The position numbers and the translations under genes are program-made. Under the pieces are notes generated by a model. It had not been told where the DNA came from. It saw only the letters and a list, made by a program, of their open reading frames with translations, and searched no databases. This document shows, piece by piece, positions 24,185-33,317 of a stretch of DNA of 45,712 bases. Each line of letters starts with the position of its first letter. The first letter of the stretch is position 1. This DNA comes from CALCMJ01 sp964475415 (GTDB taxonomy: Bacteria; Bacteroidota; Bacteroidia; Chitinophagales; Saprospiraceae), in NCBI GenBank assembly GCA_964475415.1, contig CAYYWZ010000029.1, positions 1 to 45,712 of the forward strand, written 5' to 3'.

Positions 24185-25564
24185 TTAATCTGAAATGTTT
24201 AATTTTCCTTGATACTTTATCGCAGCCGGATTAGTGATCAATATATTACTGAGTCCTGCTACGATAAGACAAGATCCTGCAAGCAACATCGTATTGATGA
24301 TATTTTCTCCGAAGATATTTTTGTATAAGAAATTTATTCCGCCTACTGCAGCTACGATCTGTGGTATAACAATAAACATATTGAACAAGCCCATATACAT
24401 ACCCATCTTGTTAGGATCTATAGCACTAGAGAGCATGGCATAAGGCATAGATAAGATACTTCCCCAAGATATGCCTATGCAAGCAAAGCAGATATGCAGC
24501 ATATTCTGGTCCTTAGTATATAACATCAAGATGAATCCAAGACCGCCTATGATTAAACTAACGAGATGAACCAGCTTTCTATTTATATTCATCTTACTTG
24601 TAATAAAGGTCAGTATCAGTGCAAAGACCATAGAAGATAACCCGTAAGTTCCCATAGCAGAACCGACTAGATCTGCTGCATTGTTATAAGCTAGATTAGC
24701 AAGCTTATAGGCTTCTGGAGTTATAGCTTCTTTAGTTGGCTTCGCTGCATTGAAAACATGTTCTGTAAGTGCAGGTGTTGCCATACTCCACATAGTAAAG
24801 AAAGCAAACCAACTAAAAAACTGAACAACACCAAGTTTCAACATAGTCTTAGGCATATTCAGAATATTCTTAAATATTTCTACAAAGCCATTTACAAATC
24901 CTTTAGTGTCTTCTTTTTCTTGTAGAAATTCATCTATGTCTTTTGGTGGATATTCCTTTGTTGTTAGCACCGTATATAGAATAGAAACTAAAAAAACTAT
25001 TCCACCTATGAGAAAAGCCATTTTGACATTATCAGGAATTACATTGTCAGGGGACACATTGCTGACACCGAGCCCTGTAAGTATAAGTGGCAGTTTGCTA
25101 GCTACCCAAGTTCCTATACCGATAATAAGAGTCTGCACGACAAACCCATAACTTCTCTGATTCTCAGGAAGTAGATCAGCTACAAGGGCACGGAATGGTT
25201 CCATACTTACATTGATAGATGCGTCAAGGATAAGTAAACTTCCTACAGCTATCCAGAGCACAGGAGAATGTGGCATAAATATTAATGCAGATGAAGCAAG
25301 GATAGCACCGACTAGAAAAAATGGTTTCCTCCTCCCGAATCTTTCACTCCAAGTTCGATCGCTGAGATATCCTATAATAGGCTGAACAAGTAAGCCTGCC
25401 AAGGGAGCAAATATCCAGAGCATGGGTATGGCGTCTTTTTCAGCACCTAAGGTCTGAAATATCCTAGACATAAACCCTCCTTGTAATGCGAATCCAAACT
25501 GGATACCCAAGAAGCCGAAACTCATGTTCCATATCTGCCAGAAACTTAACCTAGGGTTATCCAT
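24185..25564 (-). CDS. MFS sugar transporter (SLC45/maltose-sucrose type)
   Basis: A 459-residue protein with 12 predicted membrane helices. The loop between helices 2 and 3 has IGYLSDRTWSERFGRRKPF, the MFS motif A form found in SLC45-type and bacterial maltose or sucrose permeases. FRALVADLLPENQRSYGF is also typical of the group. It lies last in the pgmB, GH65, amylase operon, three bases after the amylase stop. It probably imports maltose or short maltodextrins by proton symport across the inner membrane; the substrate is inferred from neighbours. Confidence 0.88.
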   Translation of the reverse strand: MDNPRLSFWQIWNMSFGFLGIQFGFALQGGFMSRIFQTLGAEKDAIPMLWIFAPLAGLLVQPIIGYLSDRTWSERFGRRKPFFLVGAILASSALIFMPHSPVLWIAVGSLLILDASINVSMEPFRALVADLLPENQRSYGFVVQTLIIGIGTWVASKLPLILTGLGVSNVSPDNVIPDNVKMAFLIGGIVFLVSILYTVLTTKEYPPKDIDEFLQEKEDTKGFVNGFVEIFKNILNMPKTMLKLGVVQFFSWFAFFTMWSMATPALTEHVFNAAKPTKEAITPEAYKLANLAYNNAADLVGSAMGTYGLSSMVFALILTFITSKMNINRKLVHLVSLIIGGLGFILMLYTKDQNMLHICFACIGISWGSILSMPYAMLSSAIDPNKMGMYMGLFNMFIVIPQIVAAVGGINFLYKNIFGENIINTMLLAGSCLIVAGLSNILITNPAAIKYQGKLNISD

Positions 25565-25567
25565 AAT

Positions 25568-26956
25568 TTAATTACTTGCAAATGATGTGACAACTCTATA
25601 TTCATAAGGTTGAAGAGACATGACAATTCCTTTCTTAAGAGCTAAGTCAGTGTTGTCATATAATTCTTTTCCTGTTAGGTCTTCTTGTAATTTGAGATTT
25701 TGCGGTTCTTTACTTAGGTTGACAATTACAGTTAGTTCATCACCTGCTTTCTCTCTTTTAAAATATAAGACTTCGTCATTGTTAGCAAAAAATTCAGGTG
25801 ATTCATCTCCATATTTTCCATTAAATAAAGCCTTGTTACTATGCTTTAGCGTAAATAATCTTTTGTAGAACTCACTATATTCATATTTTTCAAACCCAAT
25901 ATTATCTTTCTCAAAAAACTTTAATCTTTTTCTTAAAGGTTCTTCTTGTCCACCATATATCAGAGGCATACCCTGTAAAGTTGCTGTAATAACGGCAAGG
26001 GCCTTATGTGCTGCGCCCATCCTATCGAAGACAGTTCCTGCCCAAGTATTCTCATCGTGGTTAGAAGTGAAATGCATATGGAACCCATTTGTAAACTTGG
26101 CACTGTCTTGTTTGTACCAGGTTACAATATCACTTGCATTTTTTTCTCCTTTGGCAATATCATTTAATATATGATGGAAGCTCCACCCATAGGTTGTGTG
26201 GAAAGCTTTACTGTTTCTATGGGATTCTACTTCTGATTCTGCAAGGAGAAAGAGCGGTTTTATTTTTAATAATTCAGCAGAGGCACTATCCCAGAAATCT
26301 TGAGGAACATTGTGAGCGACATCTTGTCTGAATCCATCGATATCCATTTCTTCTACCCAAAACTTAAAGGAGGAGATCATTTCTTTTCTCATCTCCTGGT
26401 TATCATAGTTAAGATCAGCTACGTCTGTCCACCCCCATGATTCGCCAGTTCCAGGATCTATAGGATCTATTACGTTACCATCTCTATCTTGCGTATACCA
26501 TTCCGGATGTTCTTTTATCCAAGGATTATCCCACCCAGTATGATTAGGAACGAAATCGAGAATAATGTGCATATCTTGATCGTGTATGGCTTTTACCATA
26601 GTTTTAAAATCTTCTGGAGTTCCATGTTCGGGATTGACACCTTTATAATCAGATACAGCGTAGTAACTGCCTAATGAACCCTTTCTTTTAGTTTTACTAA
26701 TAGGGTATATAGGCATAAACCATAATATATCTACACCCATTGCTTTGAGTCTAGGTAAGTGACTTACAAAAGAATCAAATGTACCTTCCTCGGTATATTG
26801 TCTTAAGTTTACCTCATAAATAGTTGCGTCTTTAGCCCATTCAGGTAGATCGTATATATCTCTAATTTCTTCTTTCTTAACTTCTTTAGTTCTGCTAGTA
26901 TCTTGCTTGCAAGAGAAGATAAGTATAATAAATAATAAGAATAATATATTTTTCAT
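25568..26956 (-). CDS. GH13 alpha-amylase-like lipoprotein
   Basis: A 462-residue glycoside hydrolase family 13 protein with a lipoprotein signal (lipobox LIFSC, Cys16), so placed in the periplasm or on the outer membrane. The four GH13 regions are present: DFVPNH (134-139), GFRQDVAH with nucleophile Asp212, LLAESE with acid/base Glu240, and FTSNHDEN with Asp301. It likely hydrolyses starch or maltodextrins to maltose-size products, which the adjacent MFS protein would import. It starts four bases after the GH65 stop. There is no starch-binding module or calcium-site signature I can point to. Confidence 0.92.
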   Translation of the reverse strand: MKNILFLLFIILIFSCKQDTSRTKEVKKEEIRDIYDLPEWAKDATIYEVNLRQYTEEGTFDSFVSHLPRLKAMGVDILWFMPIYPISKTKRKGSLGSYYAVSDYKGVNPEHGTPEDFKTMVKAIHDQDMHIILDFVPNHTGWDNPWIKEHPEWYTQDRDGNVIDPIDPGTGESWGWTDVADLNYDNQEMRKEMISSFKFWVEEMDIDGFRQDVAHNVPQDFWDSASAELLKIKPLFLLAESEVESHRNSKAFHTTYGWSFHHILNDIAKGEKNASDIVTWYKQDSAKFTNGFHMHFTSNHDENTWAGTVFDRMGAAHKALAVITATLQGMPLIYGGQEEPLRKRLKFFEKDNIGFEKYEYSEFYKRLFTLKHSNKALFNGKYGDESPEFFANNDEVLYFKREKAGDELTVIVNLSKEPQNLKLQEDLTGKELYDNTDLALKKGIVMSLQPYEYRVVTSFASN

Positions 26957-26960
26957 TCAG

Positions 26961-29270
26961 CTATATTTTAATCGATAATTCTGATTGTTTTTTTATAGTA
27001 TATTTATTACCAACTACAACGAGATCTTTATCATTGAGACCAGTGTTGTGAAGTATAAGTTCATTAGGTAAAATACTAATATTTAATTCAGAACCCATAT
27101 AGAATACTTTAAAATTTATTCCTTGCCATGATGCAGGAATATTTGGGTGTATATGTAAAATTTGATTTTTTATCCTTACGCCCCCAAACCCTTTTACCAC
27201 TGCCATCCAAGTTCCAGCCATACTAGTTATATGTAAGCCGTCTTCCGTGTCATTATTGTAATCGTCAAGATCTAAGCGAGCTGTTCTTAGATACATCTCG
27301 TAGGCTTTGTCTAGATCTCCAAGCTTACAGGCTAGTATAGAATGAACACAGGGCGATAAGGAAGATTCATGAACTGTCAAAGGTTCATAGTAGTAAAAGT
27401 TTTTTCTTAGTAATTCTGTGCTGAAGTGATCTTCAAAAAAATATAAACCTTGTAGAACATCAGCTTGCTTAATATAACAAGATCGTAAGATCCTATCCCA
27501 TGACCACTTTTGATTAATAGGTCTGTGTATAGCATCTAAGTCTTTTACAGGAATGATCTCCTTATCGAGAAATCCATCTTGTTGTAAGAAAATACCTAAC
27601 TCGTCATCTTTAGGTAAATATATGTTGTCAATAATATCATCCCATTTATCTAACTCATCTCCTGCTAATCCATAATCTTCTATTAACTCATGATATTTCT
27701 CTGAGGACTTATTCTTTAGCTTAGTAATATTTTCCTTTGTATATTCTAAGCACCATTTAGCAATATAGTTCGTGTACCAATTGTTATTTACATTGTTCTC
27801 ATACTCATTAGGTCCGGTTACACCTAGCATAACATATTTGTTTTTTGCTTTCGAGAAGTTAACTCGTTGCGCCCAGAATCTTGCAATTGCGAGTAGTACA
27901 TAGATGCCATAATCGTGTATGTATGTTTCATCACCAGTATGATTGACATAATCATAGATGGCATAAGCTATAGCACCGTTTCTATGTATTTCTTCAAAAG
28001 TTATTTCCCATTCATTATGACATTCTTCACCGTTCATCGTCACCATAGGGTATAGAGCAGCACCACCTGAAAATCCTAAATTCTCAGCATTTTCTATAGC
28101 TTTTTGCAAATGCTTATATCTATAGATCAGTAAGTTTCTAGCTACTTCTTGGGGAGCAGTAAACAGATAAAAAGGAATACAATAGGCTTCGGTATCCCAG
28201 TAGGTGCTACCTCCATATTTTTCGCCAGTGAAACCCTTAGGACCTATATTAAGTCTTGCGTCATCTCCAGTATATGTCTGATGAAGATGGAATATATTAA
28301 ACCTTATACCTTGTTGTGCTGAATCATCACCTATAATTTCTATGTCACTCAATTTCCACTTTTCTAACCACTTATTTCTATGTTCTTCGACAAACTTAGA
28401 ATACCCCAACTGCTGTACTTCCCTCAGTTGTTTGTAAGCATTTTCTTTTTGCTGATCAGCCACAACATTCATAGAAGATAAAATTGCAGCATATTTAGTA
28501 AGCTGTATTTCGTCACCTGAGGTTACTGTTGTAGTAAACTGTATTTTACTACTAGATTTATTCTCGTTTTGATAAGTGCCAGTAAGCTGGGTTTCGTTCT
28601 GTTTACAAGAAGATAGGTTGCCTGTAGTGATATGAAAGTTTGTCTTTTTGGTTTCTGCACTAACAAAGAATATTTCTTCTTTTTCCTCAGTATTGTAATT
28701 TTGCCAGAAATTTTCTTCATAATTAGAATCTTCATTTCTGATATCAAAATCTAAATAAGAATCTAACTGAAGCGTACTGTTATTTGGGGCAGAAATAATT
28801 TCCAGTTTATAACTCAATGCACCTATGTCCGGGTGACTCATAGAGCAGAAACGCTCAGAGTCGATTTTTAAGCATATACCATTTTCTAATTTTATCTTAG
28901 CAGATCTTTGCAAAAGACCATGTTGCATATCCAGTATTCTCTTAAATTCTAGCACTTCGCTTTTGGCAAGGTCTACAACTTCATCGTTGATCATTAATGT
29001 AAGCTTGACCCAATTGCATGAGTTAAGAACCTTTGCAAAATATTCTGGATATCCGTTTTTCCACCATCCAACTTTTGTTTTGTCAGGGTAGTAGATACCT
29101 GCAATATAGTTACCTAGAAGGCTATGTCCAGAATAAGTTTCTTCTAGATTTCCGCGATGACCTATTCTTCCATTTCCTAAACTGAATATACTTTCTGATA
29201 CTTGATTGTGTTCAGGGTGAAATCCTTCCTCTATTATTTTCCAACTATCTGTTTTAAGATAATTTTTCAT
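26961..29270 (-). CDS. GH65 disaccharide phosphorylase, probably maltose phosphorylase
   Basis: A 769-residue cytoplasmic enzyme. The catalytic acid region is NGEECHNEWEITFEEIHRN at about residues 412-430, the form seen in maltose phosphorylases. GGSTYWDTEAYCIPF and NQKWSWDRILRSC line the active site. It would split maltose with phosphate to beta-glucose 1-phosphate and glucose. Trehalose, kojibiose or nigerose phosphorylases share the fold, but the amylase and pgmB neighbours favour maltose. Its start overlaps the pgmB stop in ATGA (29267-29270). Confidence 0.92.
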   Translation of the reverse strand: MKNYLKTDSWKIIEEGFHPEHNQVSESIFSLGNGRIGHRGNLEETYSGHSLLGNYIAGIYYPDKTKVGWWKNGYPEYFAKVLNSCNWVKLTLMINDEVVDLAKSEVLEFKRILDMQHGLLQRSAKIKLENGICLKIDSERFCSMSHPDIGALSYKLEIISAPNNSTLQLDSYLDFDIRNEDSNYEENFWQNYNTEEKEEIFFVSAETKKTNFHITTGNLSSCKQNETQLTGTYQNENKSSSKIQFTTTVTSGDEIQLTKYAAILSSMNVVADQQKENAYKQLREVQQLGYSKFVEEHRNKWLEKWKLSDIEIIGDDSAQQGIRFNIFHLHQTYTGDDARLNIGPKGFTGEKYGGSTYWDTEAYCIPFYLFTAPQEVARNLLIYRYKHLQKAIENAENLGFSGGAALYPMVTMNGEECHNEWEITFEEIHRNGAIAYAIYDYVNHTGDETYIHDYGIYVLLAIARFWAQRVNFSKAKNKYVMLGVTGPNEYENNVNNNWYTNYIAKWCLEYTKENITKLKNKSSEKYHELIEDYGLAGDELDKWDDIIDNIYLPKDDELGIFLQQDGFLDKEIIPVKDLDAIHRPINQKWSWDRILRSCYIKQADVLQGLYFFEDHFSTELLRKNFYYYEPLTVHESSLSPCVHSILACKLGDLDKAYEMYLRTARLDLDDYNNDTEDGLHITSMAGTWMAVVKGFGGVRIKNQILHIHPNIPASWQGINFKVFYMGSELNISILPNELILHNTGLNDKDLVVVGNKYTIKKQSELSIKI

Positions 29271-29938
29271 ACTGGCTTTTCATTTAAACTTGATAATGTT
29301 TTTAGGATGTCAAGAATACTTATGCCAGCAAAGCTTGGGATCATTAGCTGAGCATGGAACAAAGATGGATCAGTACCTACACCTATAGTGTGGAAGCCGC
29401 CTTCTATCGCAGCATCGATTCCCTTTTCTGAATCTTCAAAAACTACTAAATTCTCTGGAGCGATTCCTAGTCCTTTTGCACCCTTGAGAAAAACTTCAGG
29501 ATCAGGTTTAGAGTTTATTACATCATTCCCGTCAACTATAATTTCAAAGTAATGATCGATTTTTAGATAGTTTAGCACTGTTCTTGCATTTTTACTTGCA
29601 GATCCTAAGGCTATTTTTAACTTGTTCTCTTGCAGTACATCTAGAAGATTTATTACTCCTGGTAATATGACGCTATTATCCATCTTAGATAAGTATTCTA
29701 GATAAATATCATTCTTCTTTTTACAAATCTGATCTTTATTTTCTTGAGATAGTTCTATTTTGCCAATAGTGAGAATATGCTCTAAAGATTTTTGTCTGCT
29801 TACTCCCTTTAGTTTTTCGTTATCTTTTTCAGTAAACCTTACTCCGAGGTCTTTTGCAATGTTTTGCCACGATAGAAAGTGAAATTTTGCTGTATCTACA
29901 ATTACACCATCTAAATCAAATATACATCCTGTGATCAT
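29267..29938 (-). CDS. pgmB: Beta-phosphoglucomutase
   Basis: A 223-residue HAD-superfamily enzyme that converts beta-glucose 1-phosphate to glucose 6-phosphate. Motif I is FDLDGVIVDT, with nucleophile Asp8 and general acid/base Asp10. The cap domain has KLKGVSRQKSLE, motif II is ALGSASKNA, and motif III/IV is VFEDSEKGIDAA. It is the direct metabolic partner of GH65, and the four-base overlap couples their translation. It leads the operon. Its 62-base upstream gap is very A/T-rich with no exact TAnnTTTG box, and no LacI- or SusR-type regulator gene is nearby. Confidence 0.95.
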   Translation of the reverse strand: MITGCIFDLDGVIVDTAKFHFLSWQNIAKDLGVRFTEKDNEKLKGVSRQKSLEHILTIGKIELSQENKDQICKKKNDIYLEYLSKMDNSVILPGVINLLDVLQENKLKIALGSASKNARTVLNYLKIDHYFEIIVDGNDVINSKPDPEVFLKGAKGLGIAPENLVVFEDSEKGIDAAIEGGFHTIGVGTDPSLFHAQLMIPSFAGISILDILKTLSSLNEKPV

Positions 29939-30000
29939 AAAATCAATAATTAGTATTAATATTTAAGCTGTATAACTATATCTAAGCTTTAACTAAAAAT

Positions 30001-31656
30001 TTAAGATAAAATAGTTTTTAAACTCTTTCTATAACCGTATTTATTTTCTAAAAACGCTATAACCCCAAAGTAGATCTTAGAAGACTTATGGAGTCTTAAG
30101 TGCTGCATCGTTTTCCTTAAATATTCTACAGCATTATTACCTATGTGGCTTTCTAAATGATGTGCTACAACTGATTTGTAAATCTCTAGTAGTCTGTCAT
30201 CGTAAGTTTCATCTAATTGGAAATCATATCTTAAAACATGTTTGATTTCGTTTTCTTTTTCTAGTAAAGCTAAAATTTGATCATTGTTTTTTGTATGACT
30301 ATAGAAGTCCAATTGCTTTTCTACTTTCCAGTCCTTGAGTATTTTGTTTACCGATTTATCTAAGTTCTTTTGGCTCTTGTTATATTTGTCAGCAAGATCA
30401 TAATATTTGAATAATTTTGTTTGTTGTAACAGGTCTAGCGAAACCTCTCTTATTTTTTTCACCTCATTATTTTCTATTAGCATCATTAGGTAAGCATCTC
30501 CATACACATTAATCCTAGTTGTATCTTGTATGAGTTCTATACAATGAAGTAATGCATTATGATCTGATTCCTGTGCAATTTCTATAAGTATATCATGCAT
30601 AAGGTTTTTCTGAATTTTAGCTAAACCTTTACCGTTGAGTTTGCCTGCAAGGAATTGTAATCTGATAATTAGACTGTACTTATGTACAAAGGTCTTGTCG
30701 GAATGAGTAGTAAGTTCCTCTAAGTTTTCTAGCAGATACTTTACATCTTTTTTGCTTAGTAATTCTTGGTCTAGAAGTGCATGGATAAAATCAAACGAAT
30801 GCACAATATCGAAGTATGATCGATCGACAATTTCCAGGAATTTCTTCTTTAGACTCTGTTGTTTTAGAGGAGCTTCTATTTTGTCAAAAAGATCCTTACT
30901 TAAGGATGAGAAATCATTAAGCCAGGTAGAGATCTCTTCTGCCTTTGTGGGGTATTTCTGAATTACATAATAAATCTTAAGCAGACACTCAATGATTAAT
31001 TTACCCGCTGTTCCAAACTTCGATAAACTTATATAATCACCTGCTTGACTCTTAAAATCATCTAAGGTTCTAAGGAGCAGCTTATAATTGGCGTGACTAA
31101 TTTTACGATCTCTAGTACTTACTGGAGGTATAATAGAATCTAATATACTTTTTATCTGTCTCGAATCGCTTTTCTCTGTTATGCTAAGAAAATGTACTCT
31201 AAGTGCTGTCTCTAGTTTTTTATCTTTTCTAGCATAAGCAAGAAGGAAGGCCAAAATATCATCAGAACTACTATTTTCTAAAAGCTGTGATAGCGGTTTT
31301 CTAGATATTCTTGGTTTAGTAATTTTTTTAGGAATCGGTTTGGGCTTTGCTGCTTCTTCTAAGAGAAGTTCCCTCCTTATAAAGAGATAAGATGATATAA
31401 TGTGGGGACAAATACTGGCAGCCTTGAATTCATCACAGTCACAGGTATGGTGTTTTAGTTTAGAAGACTTAAACATCAATTCTGTCTCGAAATTAAGGTT
31501 TTCGAAGTGGACTCTTACAATCCAAAGGTTATTCTTCCGATCCGCGATATGGAAGCTACCATCATCAAGAATGTTTTCTGCCTGTGCATAGCCCTTTTCA
31601 CTGAACGTTTGTTCAATATTTTCTAGATATTTTAATATAGATCGTTGCGATATCAT
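30001..31656 (-). CDS. SWIM zinc-finger protein
   Basis: A 551-residue protein whose N-terminal part has a SWIM zinc finger at residues 72-85 (Cys72, Cys74, Cys83, His85, spaced CxCx8CxH). The rest is predicted largely helical, with a basic linker rich in Lys/Pro near 107-122, and has no helicase, ATPase or nuclease motif I can see. SWIM domains bind nucleic acids or proteins and in bacteria are often beside or fused to SNF2-type helicases. None is present here. It is a single gene with its start 59 bases from the divergent sixA start. Confidence 0.82.
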   Translation of the reverse strand: MISQRSILKYLENIEQTFSEKGYAQAENILDDGSFHIADRKNNLWIVRVHFENLNFETELMFKSSKLKHHTCDCDEFKAASICPHIISSYLFIRRELLLEEAAKPKPIPKKITKPRISRKPLSQLLENSSSDDILAFLLAYARKDKKLETALRVHFLSITEKSDSRQIKSILDSIIPPVSTRDRKISHANYKLLLRTLDDFKSQAGDYISLSKFGTAGKLIIECLLKIYYVIQKYPTKAEEISTWLNDFSSLSKDLFDKIEAPLKQQSLKKKFLEIVDRSYFDIVHSFDFIHALLDQELLSKKDVKYLLENLEELTTHSDKTFVHKYSLIIRLQFLAGKLNGKGLAKIQKNLMHDILIEIAQESDHNALLHCIELIQDTTRINVYGDAYLMMLIENNEVKKIREVSLDLLQQTKLFKYYDLADKYNKSQKNLDKSVNKILKDWKVEKQLDFYSHTKNNDQILALLEKENEIKHVLRYDFQLDETYDDRLLEIYKSVVAHHLESHIGNNAVEYLRKTMQHLRLHKSSKIYFGVIAFLENKYGYRKSLKTILS

Positions 31657-31715
31657 TACCTTGCGCTCAAACTTCCAAGATAGTTTTTAATGTTTAATAA
31701 ATATGTATAACTAAA

Positions 31716-32213
31716 TTGAAAAAAGCAGTAATTATACGACATGCCAAATCTTCTTGGTCAGATATGAGTCTAAAAGATATAGAAAGACCCTTAAATACTC
31801 GAGGAAATAGAGATGCCCCGAGAATGGCTGAATTACTGCATGATTATATAGAAGCAATAGATAAGTTCTACACAAGCCCAGCAACAAGAGCTAAGTCTAC
31901 GGCTTTATATTTTGCTAATTCTTACGGGATAAAGGAAGAAGATTTAACGATTCTTAAGGAGATGTACTTTGGAAGTGAGGCCGAATTACTAGAAACAGTG
32001 CAGTTAGCTTCCGATTCAGAAGATTGTATAGCTCTATTTAGCCATAATCCGAAGATCACTTATTTTGTAAATAGTTTTACTGATAAGCATATAGATAATG
32101 TTCCTACTTGTGGGATAGCTATCCTATCAGCTGATATAGAATCGTGGTCTGAGTTTAACGAAAGAACAGCGGATGTATCTAAGTTACTTTTCCCTAAACT
32201 TGTACTTAAATGA
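31716..32213 (+). CDS. sixA: SixA-type histidine phosphatase
   Basis: A 165-residue member of the histidine phosphatase (phosphoglycerate mutase-like) superfamily. The RHAKSSW motif holds catalytic His9; LNTRGNRDAPRMA and FYTSPATRAKSTA give the phosphate-pocket Arg residues, and FSHNPKI gives the second His. SixA dephosphorylates phosphohistidine in phosphotransfer proteins, such as ArcB or the PTS in E. coli. The start is TTG at 31716, as the RHA motif must lie at residues 8-10. It overlaps the next gene in ATGA (32210-32213). Confidence 0.92.
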   Translation: MKKAVIIRHAKSSWSDMSLKDIERPLNTRGNRDAPRMAELLHDYIEAIDKFYTSPATRAKSTALYFANSYGIKEEDLTILKEMYFGSEAELLETVQLASDSEDCIALFSHNPKITYFVNSFTDKHIDNVPTCGIAILSADIESWSEFNERTADVSKLLFPKLVLK

Positions 32214-32554
32214 GAAGAACAATTGTTGTAATCCTTATAGTAATAGGTCTAGGAGCTTGCTCTGAACGTAAAGTATACCCTCTAAGCATAGAGAAGGATA
32301 AAATGGTACTAATTCTTTCGGATGTTTATATTTCTGAACAGACTATAACTAAATTTGATGTGAGCGAAAGAGATAGTATGTTTGATATGTTTAAGTCTCA
32401 GATGGCAGAAATTCATGGTGTTTCAGCATTTGACATACAAAAAAACATCTTAGAATTACAACAACATCCTGTTTTATTTAAGGAACTTAATGAACTTTCC
32501 TATGAATATATGCAGGAGAAAAGTAAGGAATTAGAAAAGAGTAAAAAGGAATAA
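32210..32554 (+). CDS. DUF4296 lipoprotein
   Basis: A 114-residue lipoprotein (lipobox LGAC, Cys17) matching the DUF4296 pattern, a family known essentially only from Bacteroidetes: a helical domain with ILSDVYISEQ and a motif near FDIQKNILEL and LFKELNELSYEY. Function is unknown. It is translationally coupled to sixA through a four-base overlap and lies 73 bases before the response regulator. Confidence 0.85.
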   Translation: MRRTIVVILIVIGLGACSERKVYPLSIEKDKMVLILSDVYISEQTITKFDVSERDSMFDMFKSQMAEIHGVSAFDIQKNILELQQHPVLFKELNELSYEYMQEKSKELEKSKKE

Positions 32555-32581
32555 ATTAACAATTTGATAATATATAATTAG

Positions 32582-32611
32582 TTGAATTAAATAAGCTTAA
32601 TATTTCTTTTG
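32582..32611 (+). promoter_or_regulatory. Candidate promoter of the two-component pair
   Basis: TTG at 32582-32584 and TTCTTTTG at 32604-32611 (one mismatch to TAnnTTTG) are 19 bases apart, placing the start about 10 bases before the ATG at 32628. Confidence 0.35.
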
Positions 32612-32627
32612 TTTTAAAATTATCAAA

Positions 32628-33314
32628 ATGGATAAACTTGCTACAATACTGATAGTCGACGATGAGGTAGATATCCTAGAATTACTTAAGTACAATCTAG
32701 AGAAAGAAGGTTATAAGGTCAAGACAGCAAAAAATGGTGAAGCTGCTATAAAAAAGGCAAAAGAACATAAGCCGGAACTTATCTTACTTGATATTATGAT
32801 GCCTGAGATGAATGGTATAGAAGTTTGCGAAGCGCTCAGAACTAATTCAGATTTAGATAAAACCTTGATCGCTTTTCTTACTGCTAGATCAGAATCGTTT
32901 ACTCAGATATCTGCTTTAGATGCGGGAGGAGATGATTTTATCAATAAGCCCATAAAACCTAAGGTGCTTAAGAGTAGGATCAAAGCCTTACTGAGGAGAC
33001 ATCCTAACCAAAGTAGTAATAATTCTGAAAGTGTCCTTGTTTTAGGTGATTTGGAAATAGATTTTGAAAAGATAAAAGTGAGAAAAGAAGAGACGGATAT
33101 TTTCTTAGCGAAAAAAGAGTTTGAGCTTTTGAGATTATTGGTTTCAAAGCCAGGAAAAGTATTTAAGCGTTTAGAGATATTGAATACAGTTTGGGGTTCA
33201 GATGTAATTGTAGGTGACCGTACGATCGATGTGCACATCAGAAAATTAAGAGAGAAGCTTGGAAGTTCCTACATTAAGACCATTAAAGGAATAGGATATA
33301 AATTTGATTTTTAG
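32628..33314 (+). CDS. OmpR/PhoB-family response regulator
   Basis: A 228-residue DNA-binding regulator. The receiver domain (about 1-125) has acidic pair Asp11/Asp12, phospho-acceptor Asp55 in LLDIMMPEMNG, the switch Thr in LTARSE, and Lys in NKPIKP. The C-terminal winged helix ends in RTIDVHIRKLREKLG and IKTIKGIGYKFDF. It is PhoB-like; in Bacteroidetes, homologues such as RprY are also possible. The kinase gene begins three bases after its stop. No pst or phosphate genes are nearby, so the signal is not known. Confidence 0.95.
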   Translation: MDKLATILIVDDEVDILELLKYNLEKEGYKVKTAKNGEAAIKKAKEHKPELILLDIMMPEMNGIEVCEALRTNSDLDKTLIAFLTARSESFTQISALDAGGDDFINKPIKPKVLKSRIKALLRRHPNQSSNNSESVLVLGDLEIDFEKIKVRKEETDIFLAKKEFELLRLLVSKPGKVFKRLEILNTVWGSDVIVGDRTIDVHIRKLREKLGSSYIKTIKGIGYKFDF

Positions 33315-33317
33315 CCT

